Assembly: GCA_016786465.1 (NCBI GenBank)
Contig: JAEUWC010000002.1
Location: forward strand, 124,001 to 188,000
Source of the DNA: Bdellovibrionales bacterium
Lineage (GTDB): Bacteria > Bdellovibrionota > UBA1018
DNA: 64,000 nucleotides
Direction: 5' to 3'
In this document: positions 25,385 to 34,027 of the stretch, piece after piece
Layout: each line of letters starts with the position of its first letter
Numbering within the stretch: position 1 is the first letter of the stretch
The notes under the pieces: model-generated
Told to the model about the DNA's origin: nothing
The model's input: the letters and a program-made list of their open reading frames with translations, nothing else
Database searches by the model: none
Position numbers and translations under genes: made by a program

Positions 25385-25663
25385 TCAATGACCGTGAATG
25401 GCGTGAATCGGACCTGGATACAGCTTGTAGCTTCCACCTGTCAGAACGGGCTGACCGTCTGGGGCACCCGCGGTGCCCTTTATTTTATATGAACCCCCGG
25501 TGACCACTCCGCCCCCGGAAGCGGCTCCGAAGCCGGGCGAAACTTCCGCATTCTTCACTTCGGATTCCCACATATAGCGAGCCCGGATCCCGCAGCCCGA
25601 AGTCATACCCATCGCCCAGGCAGCGATCACAATCCAAGCTCGATTTCGTCGGGTAAAGCTCAT
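25385..25663 (-). CDS. Small lipoprotein with two TGGSYK repeats
   Basis: This 92-residue protein is preceded by AAGGAG eight bases before its ATG. The leader ends in MTSGC (Cys24), a likely lipobox. The C-terminal half holds two copies of a short repeat, VVTGGSYKIKGTAGAP and PVLTGGSYKLYPG. These resemble the G-x-Y-x-L-x-G-T-x-G-Q-P repeat found in some secreted proteins, often near cell-surface anchors. It is divergent from the sigma/anti-sigma-like gene. TACAAT at about 25710-25715 on the minus strand is a plausible -10 element. Confidence 0.6.
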   Translation of the reverse strand: MSFTRRNRAWIVIAAWAMGMTSGCGIRARYMWESEVKNAEVSPGFGAASGGGVVTGGSYKIKGTAGAPDGQPVLTGGSYKLYPGPIHAIHGH

Positions 25664-25748
25664 GACAAAGACTCCTTAGGTACCTATCGGGCCGATCCAC
25701 CTTTTATTGTATGACGGAATACCCAGTCCCCAAAACTGTGTCGCCGCT

Positions 25749-25786
25749 GACCCAGTCTGGGTCTTGAGCTTCGTCAAGTCCTTGAC
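25749..25786. repeat. Cluster of short inverted repeats between divergent genes
   Basis: Three overlapping inverted repeats occupy 38 bases: GACCCA/TGGGTC (25749-25763), CTTGA/TCAAG (25763-25778) and GTCAAG-TC-CTTGAC (25773-25786). They share arms, so alternative hairpins are possible. There is no T run, so a terminator is unlikely; an operator for one of the divergent genes is possible. Confidence 0.3.
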
Positions 25787-25842
25787 TTGGCTTGTGTTTG
25801 CCCAGGAATGCGGCTAGCCTTTTTCCCAAGGCAGGGGGTTTC

Positions 25843-26739
25843 ATGTCCAATTCAACCGAAACACTTCGTTTCCGTTCGACGCGCCCACCAGTCATTGACT
25901 CTGCGGCTTTGAACGAACTGCTGGTCATTTCCCAATCTCTTTTTTCAGACACCGAAGAAGCAACTGAACAACTCAGCGAAGTCGTTAGCCTGATCGCTTG
26001 GCTGGACGTCGATAGCGAAGCATTAATTCGAAAATCGGCGCGTCTTTTGTTTGAACGTGCGGAAGCCCGCGGTCCGCAGGCCGTTGCAACACAAGCGAAT
26101 CAACCTTTCTTTCGCCTGCTTCCGATCGAAAGGTTTACTTTGGTCGCGGTCACATTGCTTCATTGGTCGTATTCACAAGTGCTTTCAGTTTTGGAACCGA
26201 CGCTGAAAGGCGAAGCGAACCTTCAAGAACTACTTTGGTCAACGCGGCTGCAGCTGGCGTACGCCCCTGAATCCCAGGTTTTTTTGAAAAGAAAAATGCC
26301 GCAAGGGCTGATTCATCCTTCGGGATCTTCGATTTCTGGCGCCCATTGTCCGGAATACCTGGCGCTTCGGCCCTGGCCCCAGCGATTGATCGATCGTGGC
26401 TACGTCGGTAAAGAAAAGGCCTTTCTGGAATCTCATGTTCTTCGCTGTTCAACCTGTTCGAAAGCGGTCGAAAGAACTCGGGTGTTGATCTATGCGGTTC
26501 AGTCGATCCTGGATGCGGCAGGGTTAAAATCACCAGAAGAAGTCGCCCGAAAGATTGAATCCCGTGTGGTTCGACGAATTGCGCGCGCTGAAATTTCTTT
26601 GATCGATCGATCCGGCGTAGCTGCGGTTCGCACTTTGGGTGACGCTCTTTCAATTTTTATACGCCGTCCAATTGGCCAGTTCTTTGTTTTTGCCCTTTCG
26701 GCTTGGGCGGTGATTTGGGTGGTCTATCTTTTGGGTTGA
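25843..26739 (+). CDS. ECF sigma-like domain fused to zinc anti-sigma domain and membrane anchor
   Basis: I start this at ATG 25843, which follows CAGGGGG; an upstream in-frame ATG lacks a ribosome site. In the 298 residues, about 20-75 resemble sigma region 2 (LNELLVISQSLFSDTEEATEQLSEVVSLIAW), and 92-138 resemble region 4 (LPIERFTLVAVTLLHWSYSQ, then TRLQLAY). Next is a ZAS-type zinc motif: Cys169, then His198-x3-Cys202-x2-Cys205. A membrane segment at about 278-296 ends the chain. No family with exactly this order comes to mind. The sigma half is weakly conserved and may be inactive. The end overlaps the TonB-like gene by 16 bases. Confidence 0.5.
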   Translation: MSNSTETLRFRSTRPPVIDSAALNELLVISQSLFSDTEEATEQLSEVVSLIAWLDVDSEALIRKSARLLFERAEARGPQAVATQANQPFFRLLPIERFTLVAVTLLHWSYSQVLSVLEPTLKGEANLQELLWSTRLQLAYAPESQVFLKRKMPQGLIHPSGSSISGAHCPEYLALRPWPQRLIDRGYVGKEKAFLESHVLRCSTCSKAVERTRVLIYAVQSILDAAGLKSPEEVARKIESRVVRRIARAEISLIDRSGVAAVRTLGDALSIFIRRPIGQFFVFALSAWAVIWVVYLLG

Positions 26740-27662
26740 ACTTCAAACGGGGACTTGTACTGGGCCGTCCCCAGTCCAAGCGTTGAAGTGATTCTAAAGT
26801 GAATCATCCCGTCCGATTCTTTCCAATCCTTGGGCGGGTTTTGAAAGGCTTTGGACTGCACCATCGCGTATCGCAAGCACTGATCGATTTCCGGAACCCC
26901 AGAAGACCGGGTGATCAAGACATCCACAATTCTGCCGGTGTCGGGTTCTAGAACGATTTCCGCTTCAGTTACATATTCGCCGGCAGGGGTGTTGGAAGGA
27001 ATCTTCGATTCACGGACCAGCGAATGCCAGATCGGCGATGCCACGAAAGCGACTCGGTCGTAGAAAGTCGAATAGACGGATTCTCGGGTATTCAAAATCG
27101 TTTCGGCGCCGACTTCGATATCCTTATCGGGCATCCACTGTGGAACAGCTTCTGCACCATCCAGGGCTTCCTGGGGCGGAGCAACCGCGCTCATTCCGAT
27201 GGGAACTCCAAACTTTGAAAGAGGTCCCTTGGGTTGCCGAATGTTTCCCAAAGACTTCGGGGTCTGCACGCGCGGCCGAGTCGGAAAGGCTCCCCCCCAG
27301 TTCGAGCGTGTCTGCTTTTTCACTGTTTGGTTACGCCCCGATAAAAAAGCTTCGTCCTTGGGTTCTTCCTTTGTCGCGCCTTTCATTTCCCGGTCGACCA
27401 CAAAACCGCGGTCTTTCTTTTCCCAGGCTTTGCGAATGTTTTCGATCTGATCCGAAGAAATAGGAACGACACTGACTCGGTTAGGATGCATCGAGTCCAA
27501 CCAAGGTACGGCCCGAAAGGTCAGCAGATGGATCAGCAAAGCGAGAATTGCCGCAATGATCCAGGGGCGCCAAGAACGTGACGTCTCGAAACCTTCGATT
27601 GCAATCAGGGGTGCAATCCCGGGAGCAATTGCGGAAGCTGCCGATTTTTCGTGCACGCTCAT
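26724..27662 (-). CDS. TonB C-terminal-domain protein, energy-transducer-like
   Basis: About 312 residues from ATG 27662. One membrane segment (about 31-49; PWIIAAILALLIHLLTF) is followed by a long charged and proline-bearing periplasmic region. The C-terminal TonB-like domain (about 235-300) has EYVTEAEIVLEPDTGRIVDVLITRSSG, then VPEIDQCLRYAMVQSKAFQNPP. That order matches TonB and the TonB-like parts of gliding or adventurous-motility proteins. No ExbB/ExbD genes are present. The start is uncertain: ATG at 27698 would overlap the divergent gene by 13 bases. Convergent overlap with the sigma-like gene is 16 bases. Confidence 0.68.
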   Translation of the reverse strand: MSVHEKSAASAIAPGIAPLIAIEGFETSRSWRPWIIAAILALLIHLLTFRAVPWLDSMHPNRVSVVPISSDQIENIRKAWEKKDRGFVVDREMKGATKEEPKDEAFLSGRNQTVKKQTRSNWGGAFPTRPRVQTPKSLGNIRQPKGPLSKFGVPIGMSAVAPPQEALDGAEAVPQWMPDKDIEVGAETILNTRESVYSTFYDRVAFVASPIWHSLVRESKIPSNTPAGEYVTEAEIVLEPDTGRIVDVLITRSSGVPEIDQCLRYAMVQSKAFQNPPKDWKESDGMIHFRITSTLGLGTAQYKSPFEVQPKR

Positions 27663-27685
27663 AGACTCAGATTTAGCCTGAAAGA

Positions 27686-29353
27686 ATGATTCGGGCATCC
27701 GAATTCCAATTAGATCCCGCGAAGATCCAAATATTTCTGATCCAGCCCCTGGGCGCCGCATTGCAGGGATTCCAAGCCAAGATCGACGAAGAGCCCACGT
27801 GGCAAGGGGTGCTTTTTGATTCCGTCATCGAAGCAATCCGCACGATTCGCCTGGTCGAAAGCTGCGTGATCTTGGGGCACATCAGTGATCCAAATCGTTT
27901 TGCTGAATACTTAAGTCTAGCCAAGCACCTGGCTCCGATCCTTCGATCGGGTCGGATGAAAATGCTGCTGCTTTATCCACGCGAAGCGGCGGGACGGTTG
28001 CCGATCGAACGACTTCAGATGTACGGCGTTCAAGATCTACTTCCCGAACCCGTCCAGGAACGCACCATTCTTTTCAAACTGACCCGTGCGATCAAATCGA
28101 TGCCCAAGAAACTTCACCAGCGAGACGGAACCGCCACGGTCGAGGCGTCTGGAAAGAAGGGGGCTACCCAAACCATTCATCAGCTGGACCCGATTTCCAT
28201 TCAAAGTGAAGTCTTTCTGTTGACCAGTGGCGGAGCAAAGAAAGTTCAAGACCGTTGGACGATCCGTCTGGCGGGTCCGGCGCCGCAATCAGGCAAATGG
28301 GCAGAAATCGATCCCAGGACCGAAGGGCAGAAATCCTGGCAGTGGAATCCTGCTGATCCGGCGCAGGACACTTTGCATAAAGAAGAAGGGGCGTGGACTT
28401 TTTCGGGGCAAAAGCCGCCTGAATTTTCAGGAGAACACTGGTGGTTTTCAGGGCAAAAGCCTTTATTGGAATTCGTTTACGACAAACAGGCTTACGCCAA
28501 AAAATTTGAAGTCGACGAAACCGGCGCATTGAACGTTGCTAAGGATTCACCCCAGGCGCCAGGGATTTTGGCTGAAATTCAGAAGACCTTCAAAAAGATG
28601 TATCGCAAAGCCGACACAGGTTCTGCGGTCACGCAAATCCCAGTTGAACCTTCTTTTGATGGACCTGTCGAAACTGAAAGTTTGGGTGCGGCGAGCACAC
28701 CTGCACAAGCCCAGACGGCAGCGGCAGACCATTCTTCTGCTCCTTCTTCACAGGCCACCGGAACCCTAGCGCAACCGTCTAGGGTGGACACGTCGGACCT
28801 GGGCCCGCAGGGCGATGTGGATTCCATATTGGCAGGGGCAGCGACGCAGGCGCAGTTTGCCCCGGCTGTAGAATCCGACGAACCGGTCTTGGATCTTCCG
28901 GACCGGGTTTCCGCACTTCAAATGAATTTCTTTGCGTCCGAACTGATTCGAAAGCGAACCATTCCCGGTGTTGAAATGGCGAAGCGTTTCTGCGGATTTA
29001 TTTCGCGAGGACTTTCGGATCCCGGTCGAATCGTACGAGTCGAACTTTGGGTCGAAGACCAGAAAAAGTGGGTCTGTATTTCTGCCAGTGACGGAAAACT
29101 TTCGCAGCTTCAGATTTCAGTTCGTCGTGCCAACGAACACGGCGGGTTTGAAAAAGACGTTTTGGTGTCTGGTACATTTACCGACGAAAGTATTTCTTGG
29201 ATCGGACGATTAGCGATTCAAGGCAAGGGGATCAAAAGTCTTTCGCCCGCGCACTTGAAGGATCTGGGCGAAGCTTCTTGCGGAATCATCAATTCGTTCT
29301 TGGAAGACCGCGACCCGAAGAAACGGCCTGCGCCGAATGTTACGAGGCCTTAA
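27686..29353 (+). CDS. Protein of unknown function with receiver-like N-terminal domain
   Basis: 555 residues, cytoplasmic. The first 130 residues alternate strands and helices like a response-regulator receiver (KIQIFLIQPLG at the start, VLFDSVIEAIRTI, VESCVILGHI, MKMLLLYP), but the acidic acceptor motifs are not clear. Residues about 185-285 hold a Trp-rich domain, and an Ala/Pro/Gln-rich linker covers about 310-390. The C-terminal 140 residues (MNFFASELIRKRTIPG, then FCGFISRGL) look like a compact mixed fold of GAF size. The function is not recognised. It converges on the HD-GYP gene with a 14-base overlap. Confidence 0.55.
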   Translation: MIRASEFQLDPAKIQIFLIQPLGAALQGFQAKIDEEPTWQGVLFDSVIEAIRTIRLVESCVILGHISDPNRFAEYLSLAKHLAPILRSGRMKMLLLYPREAAGRLPIERLQMYGVQDLLPEPVQERTILFKLTRAIKSMPKKLHQRDGTATVEASGKKGATQTIHQLDPISIQSEVFLLTSGGAKKVQDRWTIRLAGPAPQSGKWAEIDPRTEGQKSWQWNPADPAQDTLHKEEGAWTFSGQKPPEFSGEHWWFSGQKPLLEFVYDKQAYAKKFEVDETGALNVAKDSPQAPGILAEIQKTFKKMYRKADTGSAVTQIPVEPSFDGPVETESLGAASTPAQAQTAAADHSSAPSSQATGTLAQPSRVDTSDLGPQGDVDSILAGAATQAQFAPAVESDEPVLDLPDRVSALQMNFFASELIRKRTIPGVEMAKRFCGFISRGLSDPGRIVRVELWVEDQKKWVCISASDGKLSQLQISVRRANEHGGFEKDVLVSGTFTDESISWIGRLAIQGKGIKSLSPAHLKDLGEASCGIINSFLEDRDPKKRPAPNVTRP

Positions 29354-30494
29354 GAAGCCCACGGATCTGGCTTTGAACGACTTCGATGGCCCGTGATCCT
29401 GCGTCGGCGCCCGCTTCGCTTTTGACCCATTTTAAGACTGCGGAAAGAACGTCTGGATTGAAAAACTGAGGGTGCGTTCGGGTTTTCTCAAGCCTTTCGA
29501 TTTCTTCGATGGCTTGCTTGCGAGACCGTTTTTTTCCGTCCCATTGCCCGCTTGAAATTTCTTCCAGAAGATTTGCCATGGCCAAAAGCTGTGCAACGTC
29601 GTCGACGTGAAATCCCTGAAGACTTTGCGGGAATCCGCTGCCATCGAATTTTTCATGGTGCTGTTCCAAAAGGGTTTGCACCCGCAGGCTGGCTTCCGTT
29701 CCATGTTTGCGAAGGGTCTTCAGCCCCAGCTCAACGTGTTTTCGGTAGTTTTCAGTCATTTGCTGGGGATCCGAAAGTTGCTCGGGAATGGACCACCTAG
29801 AAATCGACGACAATCCGATGTCGTGCAAAATTCCAGCAAGTGCAATATCGCCCAAAAGATCATTGTCGATTTTTCCAAACGCCATGGACAAAAGAACAGC
29901 GTACGCGCCCACATTGATTCCGTGATTCAAGGATTCGTCTTCGGCGGAAACGCTCCACAGTTCACCGATCATTTCCATGGTGTTTTCCGCAGTCTGATCC
30001 AGGATGTCTTTCACGGTCGAACGAATCTTTGCGTCCATTTGCGCTTGTTTTTCCAAGCTTCCCGTTGAAAACGCGCCTGCGACCAAAGTCTGTGCGTGGT
30101 TCAACAAAAGTTCTTCGCGCTGTTCTGGCGTGATGTCGGGTGGGGGTGGGGTAGCTTCTGGAAGATCCGCGGGCGGTACCACTTTTAATCCCGGCATTTC
30201 CGGGGCCGGGGTACCCACAGCAACGATCAGTGATTCAATCGGTGCGGGGGGGGCTTCTTCGCCTTTTAGATAGGCCTGATAGGCGTCGTAATACTTTTTA
30301 TCGATCCAAATCGAACCGATGCCTTTGTACTTTTCCATGAATTCGGCGGTTGGAGCGTCCCCCGAACGTTTCAAAACCACCAAGTGGTTATTGCGCTTGA
30401 AATAGATGCAGACGTCAAAGGTCAATTCCCGGTCGGCGACCAGGCTTAGGAATTGAGCTTCAAAGTACTGTTCTAGATTCTTTACCGAAGACAT
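29340..30494 (-). CDS. HD-GYP-like protein with altered metal and GYP motifs
   Basis: This 384-residue protein has a PilZ-sized N-terminal domain (1-80), a proline-rich linker, and an HD-GYP fold at about 150-370. Visible are His191, the HD pair 224-225 (ILHDIGLSS), His253, and HHEKFDGSGFP at 279-289. HD-GYP enzymes hydrolyse cyclic di-GMP, but here the Lys after HDIG is Leu, GYP reads GFP, and the late IAD-type motif reads MANLLEE, so activity is doubtful. An unconventional HD-GYP protein without the GYP tyrosine is known from Bdellovibrio (Bd1817). Its ATG overlaps the stop of the upstream coiled-coil gene. Confidence 0.8.
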   Translation of the reverse strand: MSSVKNLEQYFEAQFLSLVADRELTFDVCIYFKRNNHLVVLKRSGDAPTAEFMEKYKGIGSIWIDKKYYDAYQAYLKGEEAPPAPIESLIVAVGTPAPEMPGLKVVPPADLPEATPPPPDITPEQREELLLNHAQTLVAGAFSTGSLEKQAQMDAKIRSTVKDILDQTAENTMEMIGELWSVSAEDESLNHGINVGAYAVLLSMAFGKIDNDLLGDIALAGILHDIGLSSISRWSIPEQLSDPQQMTENYRKHVELGLKTLRKHGTEASLRVQTLLEQHHEKFDGSGFPQSLQGFHVDDVAQLLAMANLLEEISSGQWDGKKRSRKQAIEEIERLEKTRTHPQFFNPDVLSAVLKWVKSEAGADAGSRAIEVVQSQIRGLLKAS

Positions 30495-31924
30495 TACGAA
30501 TCGCCACCTGCCTTGCGGTCTGATTTCGCGTAGCTTTCCAGGACCTTCTGAAGCTTTTCAATCCAGTCTTTTTCCAGTCGAGTCAGTGCCGTGACCCGCT
30601 TTTGTAGCGCTTCGATCTGTGCCGGCGTCGCACCGTTGTTCTTCGCATTCTCAAAAGCGACTTCGACTTTTCGAATTTGAAGCTGCGCTTCGAAATACCG
30701 TTCCGTGAACGCATCCAAAAGAGACGACGTGTCCGGAGGGGGAAGGGGCTGTGCGGTTCCGACTCCTCCGGAACGCAATTCACGAATGACCTTGTCTTTA
30801 TCCAGAATCGCCGTCTTCAGTTCCTGAAGTTTGACCGACGCTTGTCCCAAAAGTTTTTTCAGTTTATCGGTTTCTGGATTTGGACCGTTGGCGGTAGGTG
30901 CTGGAAGGTGCGCGAATGTCCCGGGTTGAGTCAATGCGGCCGGGGACCCTTTTCCAGATCCAGGCGCCAAAAGCGGTTCAACTAGTTTAGGCGAAATCGG
31001 ATCGACCCAAAGCTGGCGAACTTTCTGTGGCGCCAGTTTTGACGGAGCGCTGGCCTGCAAAGTCACTGTGATTTCCACGTCGCTGGAATCGCCCACGATG
31101 TGCACACGCACGGAATCTGCGTAATTGAAAATGGCGTTGGTTGCGCCGCCGGGAACTGCGGCAGCTGGCCAGAAGGTTCGAACGGCTTCAACCCATCCGT
31201 TCTTTTTCCAACCCGGCATTCCATAACAACAGCGCATGGCCAGCGTTTGGGAATCCAAAGTCACTTGAAGCTGCGCTTTGGCTGCCTTCGCTCCACCAAG
31301 ATCCGAAAGCTTGCCCGGGCCTTCATCAAAGATCAGTGACCAAAGACCCATGACCAGCATTCGCACGGAACCCATGCGTTCTTTCCACGGCGATTCTTGA
31401 AGTTGGGGAATGCGCATGATTCCATCCAAAGTCGGTCCCGGTGACGAATCTCCGAACCAAGCCGCACCAAAAACCGCATTTCCGTCGCGCACCAAAGGCA
31501 AAATTCCTGATCGGCGGTTTTCGTCGGCAAAGGATCGAAGCCAGATTGCGGCTTCATGCGCGTTCATATGTGTCCAATCCAAAAGAATCAGCCGGTCGCG
31601 CGAAGGTTCGGCCCCCAATTCCTGTGCGCTGATGGGTTCCGCGAAATAGCCGCCAAACGAAGGACCACTTTGCCGTTTCAACCCAAACTGCGCTTCGATC
31701 TTCAACGCTTTCAAATAGCGATGCCATGGCATCAACAAAACGGAAACGGGTCCGCGGTTCAGGCGTTCCAGGATCTGCGCTTCTGAAGCGTCACCTTCCA
31801 TCAATTCGATCGGAAGCTTTTCTTTCAGCGACGCCAGAAGACGGCTTAGGGCGTGTGCCCTTTCGGGGGCCAGCCTTTCGTCCTTCAGAATCAAGATCGG
31901 GTGCTGATGCAACGCGTTCTCCAA
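30494..31924 (-). CDS. Coiled-coil protein of unknown function, HD-GYP partner
   Basis: I place the start at TTG 31924, because GAGGAG lies seven bases before it; a TTG at 31939 is also in frame. The 476-residue product begins with a receiver-like stretch (HPILILKDERLAPERAHAL, then VSVLLMPWHRYL) that echoes the N-terminus of the unknown protein at 27686. A mixed region with many Trp and Pro follows, and a coiled coil from about 355 to 470 ends it. It overlaps the HD-GYP gene by one base (TAATG-type junction). The pair probably acts together; no enzyme motif is visible. Confidence 0.55.
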   Translation of the reverse strand: MENALHQHPILILKDERLAPERAHALSRLLASLKEKLPIELMEGDASEAQILERLNRGPVSVLLMPWHRYLKALKIEAQFGLKRQSGPSFGGYFAEPISAQELGAEPSRDRLILLDWTHMNAHEAAIWLRSFADENRRSGILPLVRDGNAVFGAAWFGDSSPGPTLDGIMRIPQLQESPWKERMGSVRMLVMGLWSLIFDEGPGKLSDLGGAKAAKAQLQVTLDSQTLAMRCCYGMPGWKKNGWVEAVRTFWPAAAVPGGATNAIFNYADSVRVHIVGDSSDVEITVTLQASAPSKLAPQKVRQLWVDPISPKLVEPLLAPGSGKGSPAALTQPGTFAHLPAPTANGPNPETDKLKKLLGQASVKLQELKTAILDKDKVIRELRSGGVGTAQPLPPPDTSSLLDAFTERYFEAQLQIRKVEVAFENAKNNGATPAQIEALQKRVTALTRLEKDWIEKLQKVLESYAKSDRKAGGDS

Positions 31925-32032
31925 GGGGGTGCTCCTCAATCGTTTATCGGCATTCCTGGGGCTACCAGTAAGGAAAAGGTGGGGAAAAATCAGGGATAGA
32001 CAGGCCTAGGTGCGTCGTCTAACCTTTGCCCC

Positions 32033-34027
32033 ATGAGCGGACGGAATCCTCGTTCATTACGCCGTAGGATGATGGCATTTGTGGGAGCTTTGGTGCTTTT
32101 GACGCTCCTGGGCTCAAGCCTGAGCTTGGTCAGAATTTCAGAAGTCTCGCGACGTCTGGATTCGATCAACCACGTCACATTTCCGCTTGGCAGATTATTG
32201 ACGCAAATCCAGTCGGACGCCGAAATTTTCCAGCGGGAACTGGAACGGCGCTTGGGACGGGACCATTGGTCGGCTTCCAAATGGAAAGCGCGCCCCATGC
32301 CCAGGTGGGTGGAAGACGTTCTGATTCAGGAATTCAATCGGGCTCGCCAAATCATTCAAAAAGATCAGTCCACGCTTTTGAACCAGGTTGAATGGGAAGC
32401 GTGGGTTACCAAGGCCAGCGATGGTCTTCGGCTTTTGATGGAAGATTCGGCATCCCTAAACCAGGCGTTAGCGGTTCACGGGAATTCAGAAGCTGCTTTG
32501 GAAATTTCTTCAAGGATGAATGGCCAATTGATCGAATGGCTGAATTCCATCGAATGGGCCGTCAACGAACATGAAGCTTTGGCAAGGCGAACTTTTTCGG
32601 AATCGGAAAGTCGCGTGGCCAACCTTCGCACAGGCCTTCAAGTGATCTTGATGGTCGTGATTTCGCTTTCGCTTCTTTTGCTTTGGTTAGGAGAACGCGC
32701 GCTTCGCCCCATTGACGAATTGAGCCGACTAGCGCGACAAATCGCGACCCGCGGCCTTCGCCGCGAGGACAAAGAATCATTACCGCATCTTCTGACGGGC
32801 GCAGTGGGGCAGGGGGACGAAATTTCCCAGCTTTCGCGCGAGTTTCACGGAATGGCGACGGCATTGTTAGAACGCGAGAAAGTCGTCGAATCCCAAAAGA
32901 CCCGACTTGAAGAACAAAACCAATTGCTACGGGATCTGGGTGCGCTGAACGAAAGCGTTTTGAAATCGATGAATTCGATTCTGGTCGTGGTCGATGCGGA
33001 CGGGACGATTCGAAAAGTGAATTCGCAATTCGCCAGCTGGACGTCGAAACATTCGCCCACCGACAAGGCAGTCAGCGCTGTCGGATTGCGTTTGGATCAG
33101 ATTCAGTGGCTTCGCGGGGCACTAGGAGCCTTTCAGGACCCAAGCATCGCCGAAGCCGAAGTGGACCACGAATGGTCGGGACGAAAACTGAAAGTTCGCG
33201 TGGCGCCGCTTGAAATGGGTTGGGTCATCGAAGTTTTCGATCGAACCGAAGAATTGGAACTTTCCGAACGTCTTCGAAATGCGGAACAGTTCGCAGCCGT
33301 GGGCCGGCTTTCGGCTCAGGTGGCCCATGAAATTCGGAACCCGCTTCATTCGATGGGCTTAGAAGCCGAACTGGCGTTGGAACAGCTTCCAAAACAGCCG
33401 GAAACTTTGGAAGTTCGCCAAAGCCTTCAATCGATTCAGGCATCGATCGAAAGGCTGGCAAAGATCACCGAAAATTATCTGAAGCTTTCGCGTCTTTCGT
33501 CTGGAAAGAAGTCGCGAATGGACCTTGGACAGGTCGTAGAAGAAGTCTTGGCTTTGTATTCACCCATGCTTCAAGCGCAGAAGATTCAGATGGATTGGGC
33601 GCGTACCGGCACCCAAGCTGAAGGCGCGTATTTTTGGATTCAGGGCGATCAAGATCTTCTGGAACAGGCGCTGGGGAATCTGATCAAGAATTCCATGCAG
33701 GCGCTTCAGGAAACCGAAGAATCCCATCGCAAGATTCGCGTCGGTCTGGATTTTCAAGATCACAAGTGCTGCGTTCGTATCGAAGATTCCGGGCCAGGAT
33801 TACCCCAGGAAGTCGAAAGCCGGCTTTTTTCCCCGTATGTGACGACCAAGGCAAATGGGACGGGCTTGGGGCTTTCTTTTGTGAAGCATGCCGTTGAAGA
33901 ACAGGGTGGAACGGTTCATTATTCACGCTCGAAGGATTTGGGCGGCGCAAGTTTCGAATGGCGAATCCCAGCGGTAGCCGCCCAGTCTGTGGACACGAAA
34001 TCCGAGGTCATGAATGAACTCTCGTAA
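32033..34027 (+). CDS. NtrB-like membrane histidine kinase
   Basis: This 664-residue kinase has two membrane helices (about 13-33 and 202-219) around a helical periplasmic sensor of roughly 165 residues, then a HAMP domain (about 220-275), a coiled coil, a PAS-like domain (about 308-405), and the His432 motif VAHEIRNPLHSMGLE. Its ATP-binding domain has LIKNSMQAL, DSGPGLP and GTGLGLSFVKHAV. The paired regulator gene overlaps by 14 bases and is sigma-54 dependent, so the pair should switch on sigma-54 promoters in response to an envelope or external signal. No convincing Shine-Dalgarno precedes the ATG. Confidence 0.92.
   Translation: MSGRNPRSLRRRMMAFVGALVLLTLLGSSLSLVRISEVSRRLDSINHVTFPLGRLLTQIQSDAEIFQRELERRLGRDHWSASKWKARPMPRWVEDVLIQEFNRARQIIQKDQSTLLNQVEWEAWVTKASDGLRLLMEDSASLNQALAVHGNSEAALEISSRMNGQLIEWLNSIEWAVNEHEALARRTFSESESRVANLRTGLQVILMVVISLSLLLLWLGERALRPIDELSRLARQIATRGLRREDKESLPHLLTGAVGQGDEISQLSREFHGMATALLEREKVVESQKTRLEEQNQLLRDLGALNESVLKSMNSILVVVDADGTIRKVNSQFASWTSKHSPTDKAVSAVGLRLDQIQWLRGALGAFQDPSIAEAEVDHEWSGRKLKVRVAPLEMGWVIEVFDRTEELELSERLRNAEQFAAVGRLSAQVAHEIRNPLHSMGLEAELALEQLPKQPETLEVRQSLQSIQASIERLAKITENYLKLSRLSSGKKSRMDLGQVVEEVLALYSPMLQAQKIQMDWARTGTQAEGAYFWIQGDQDLLEQALGNLIKNSMQALQETEESHRKIRVGLDFQDHKCCVRIEDSGPGLPQEVESRLFSPYVTTKANGTGLGLSFVKHAVEEQGGTVHYSRSKDLGGASFEWRIPAVAAQSVDTKSEVMNELS

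Noticed and set aside
25295-25492. Short plus-strand frame with a good-looking GGAGAG before an inner ATG
   Set aside because: It overlaps the end of the small lipoprotein gene on the other strand, has no plausible protein features and is probably chance.
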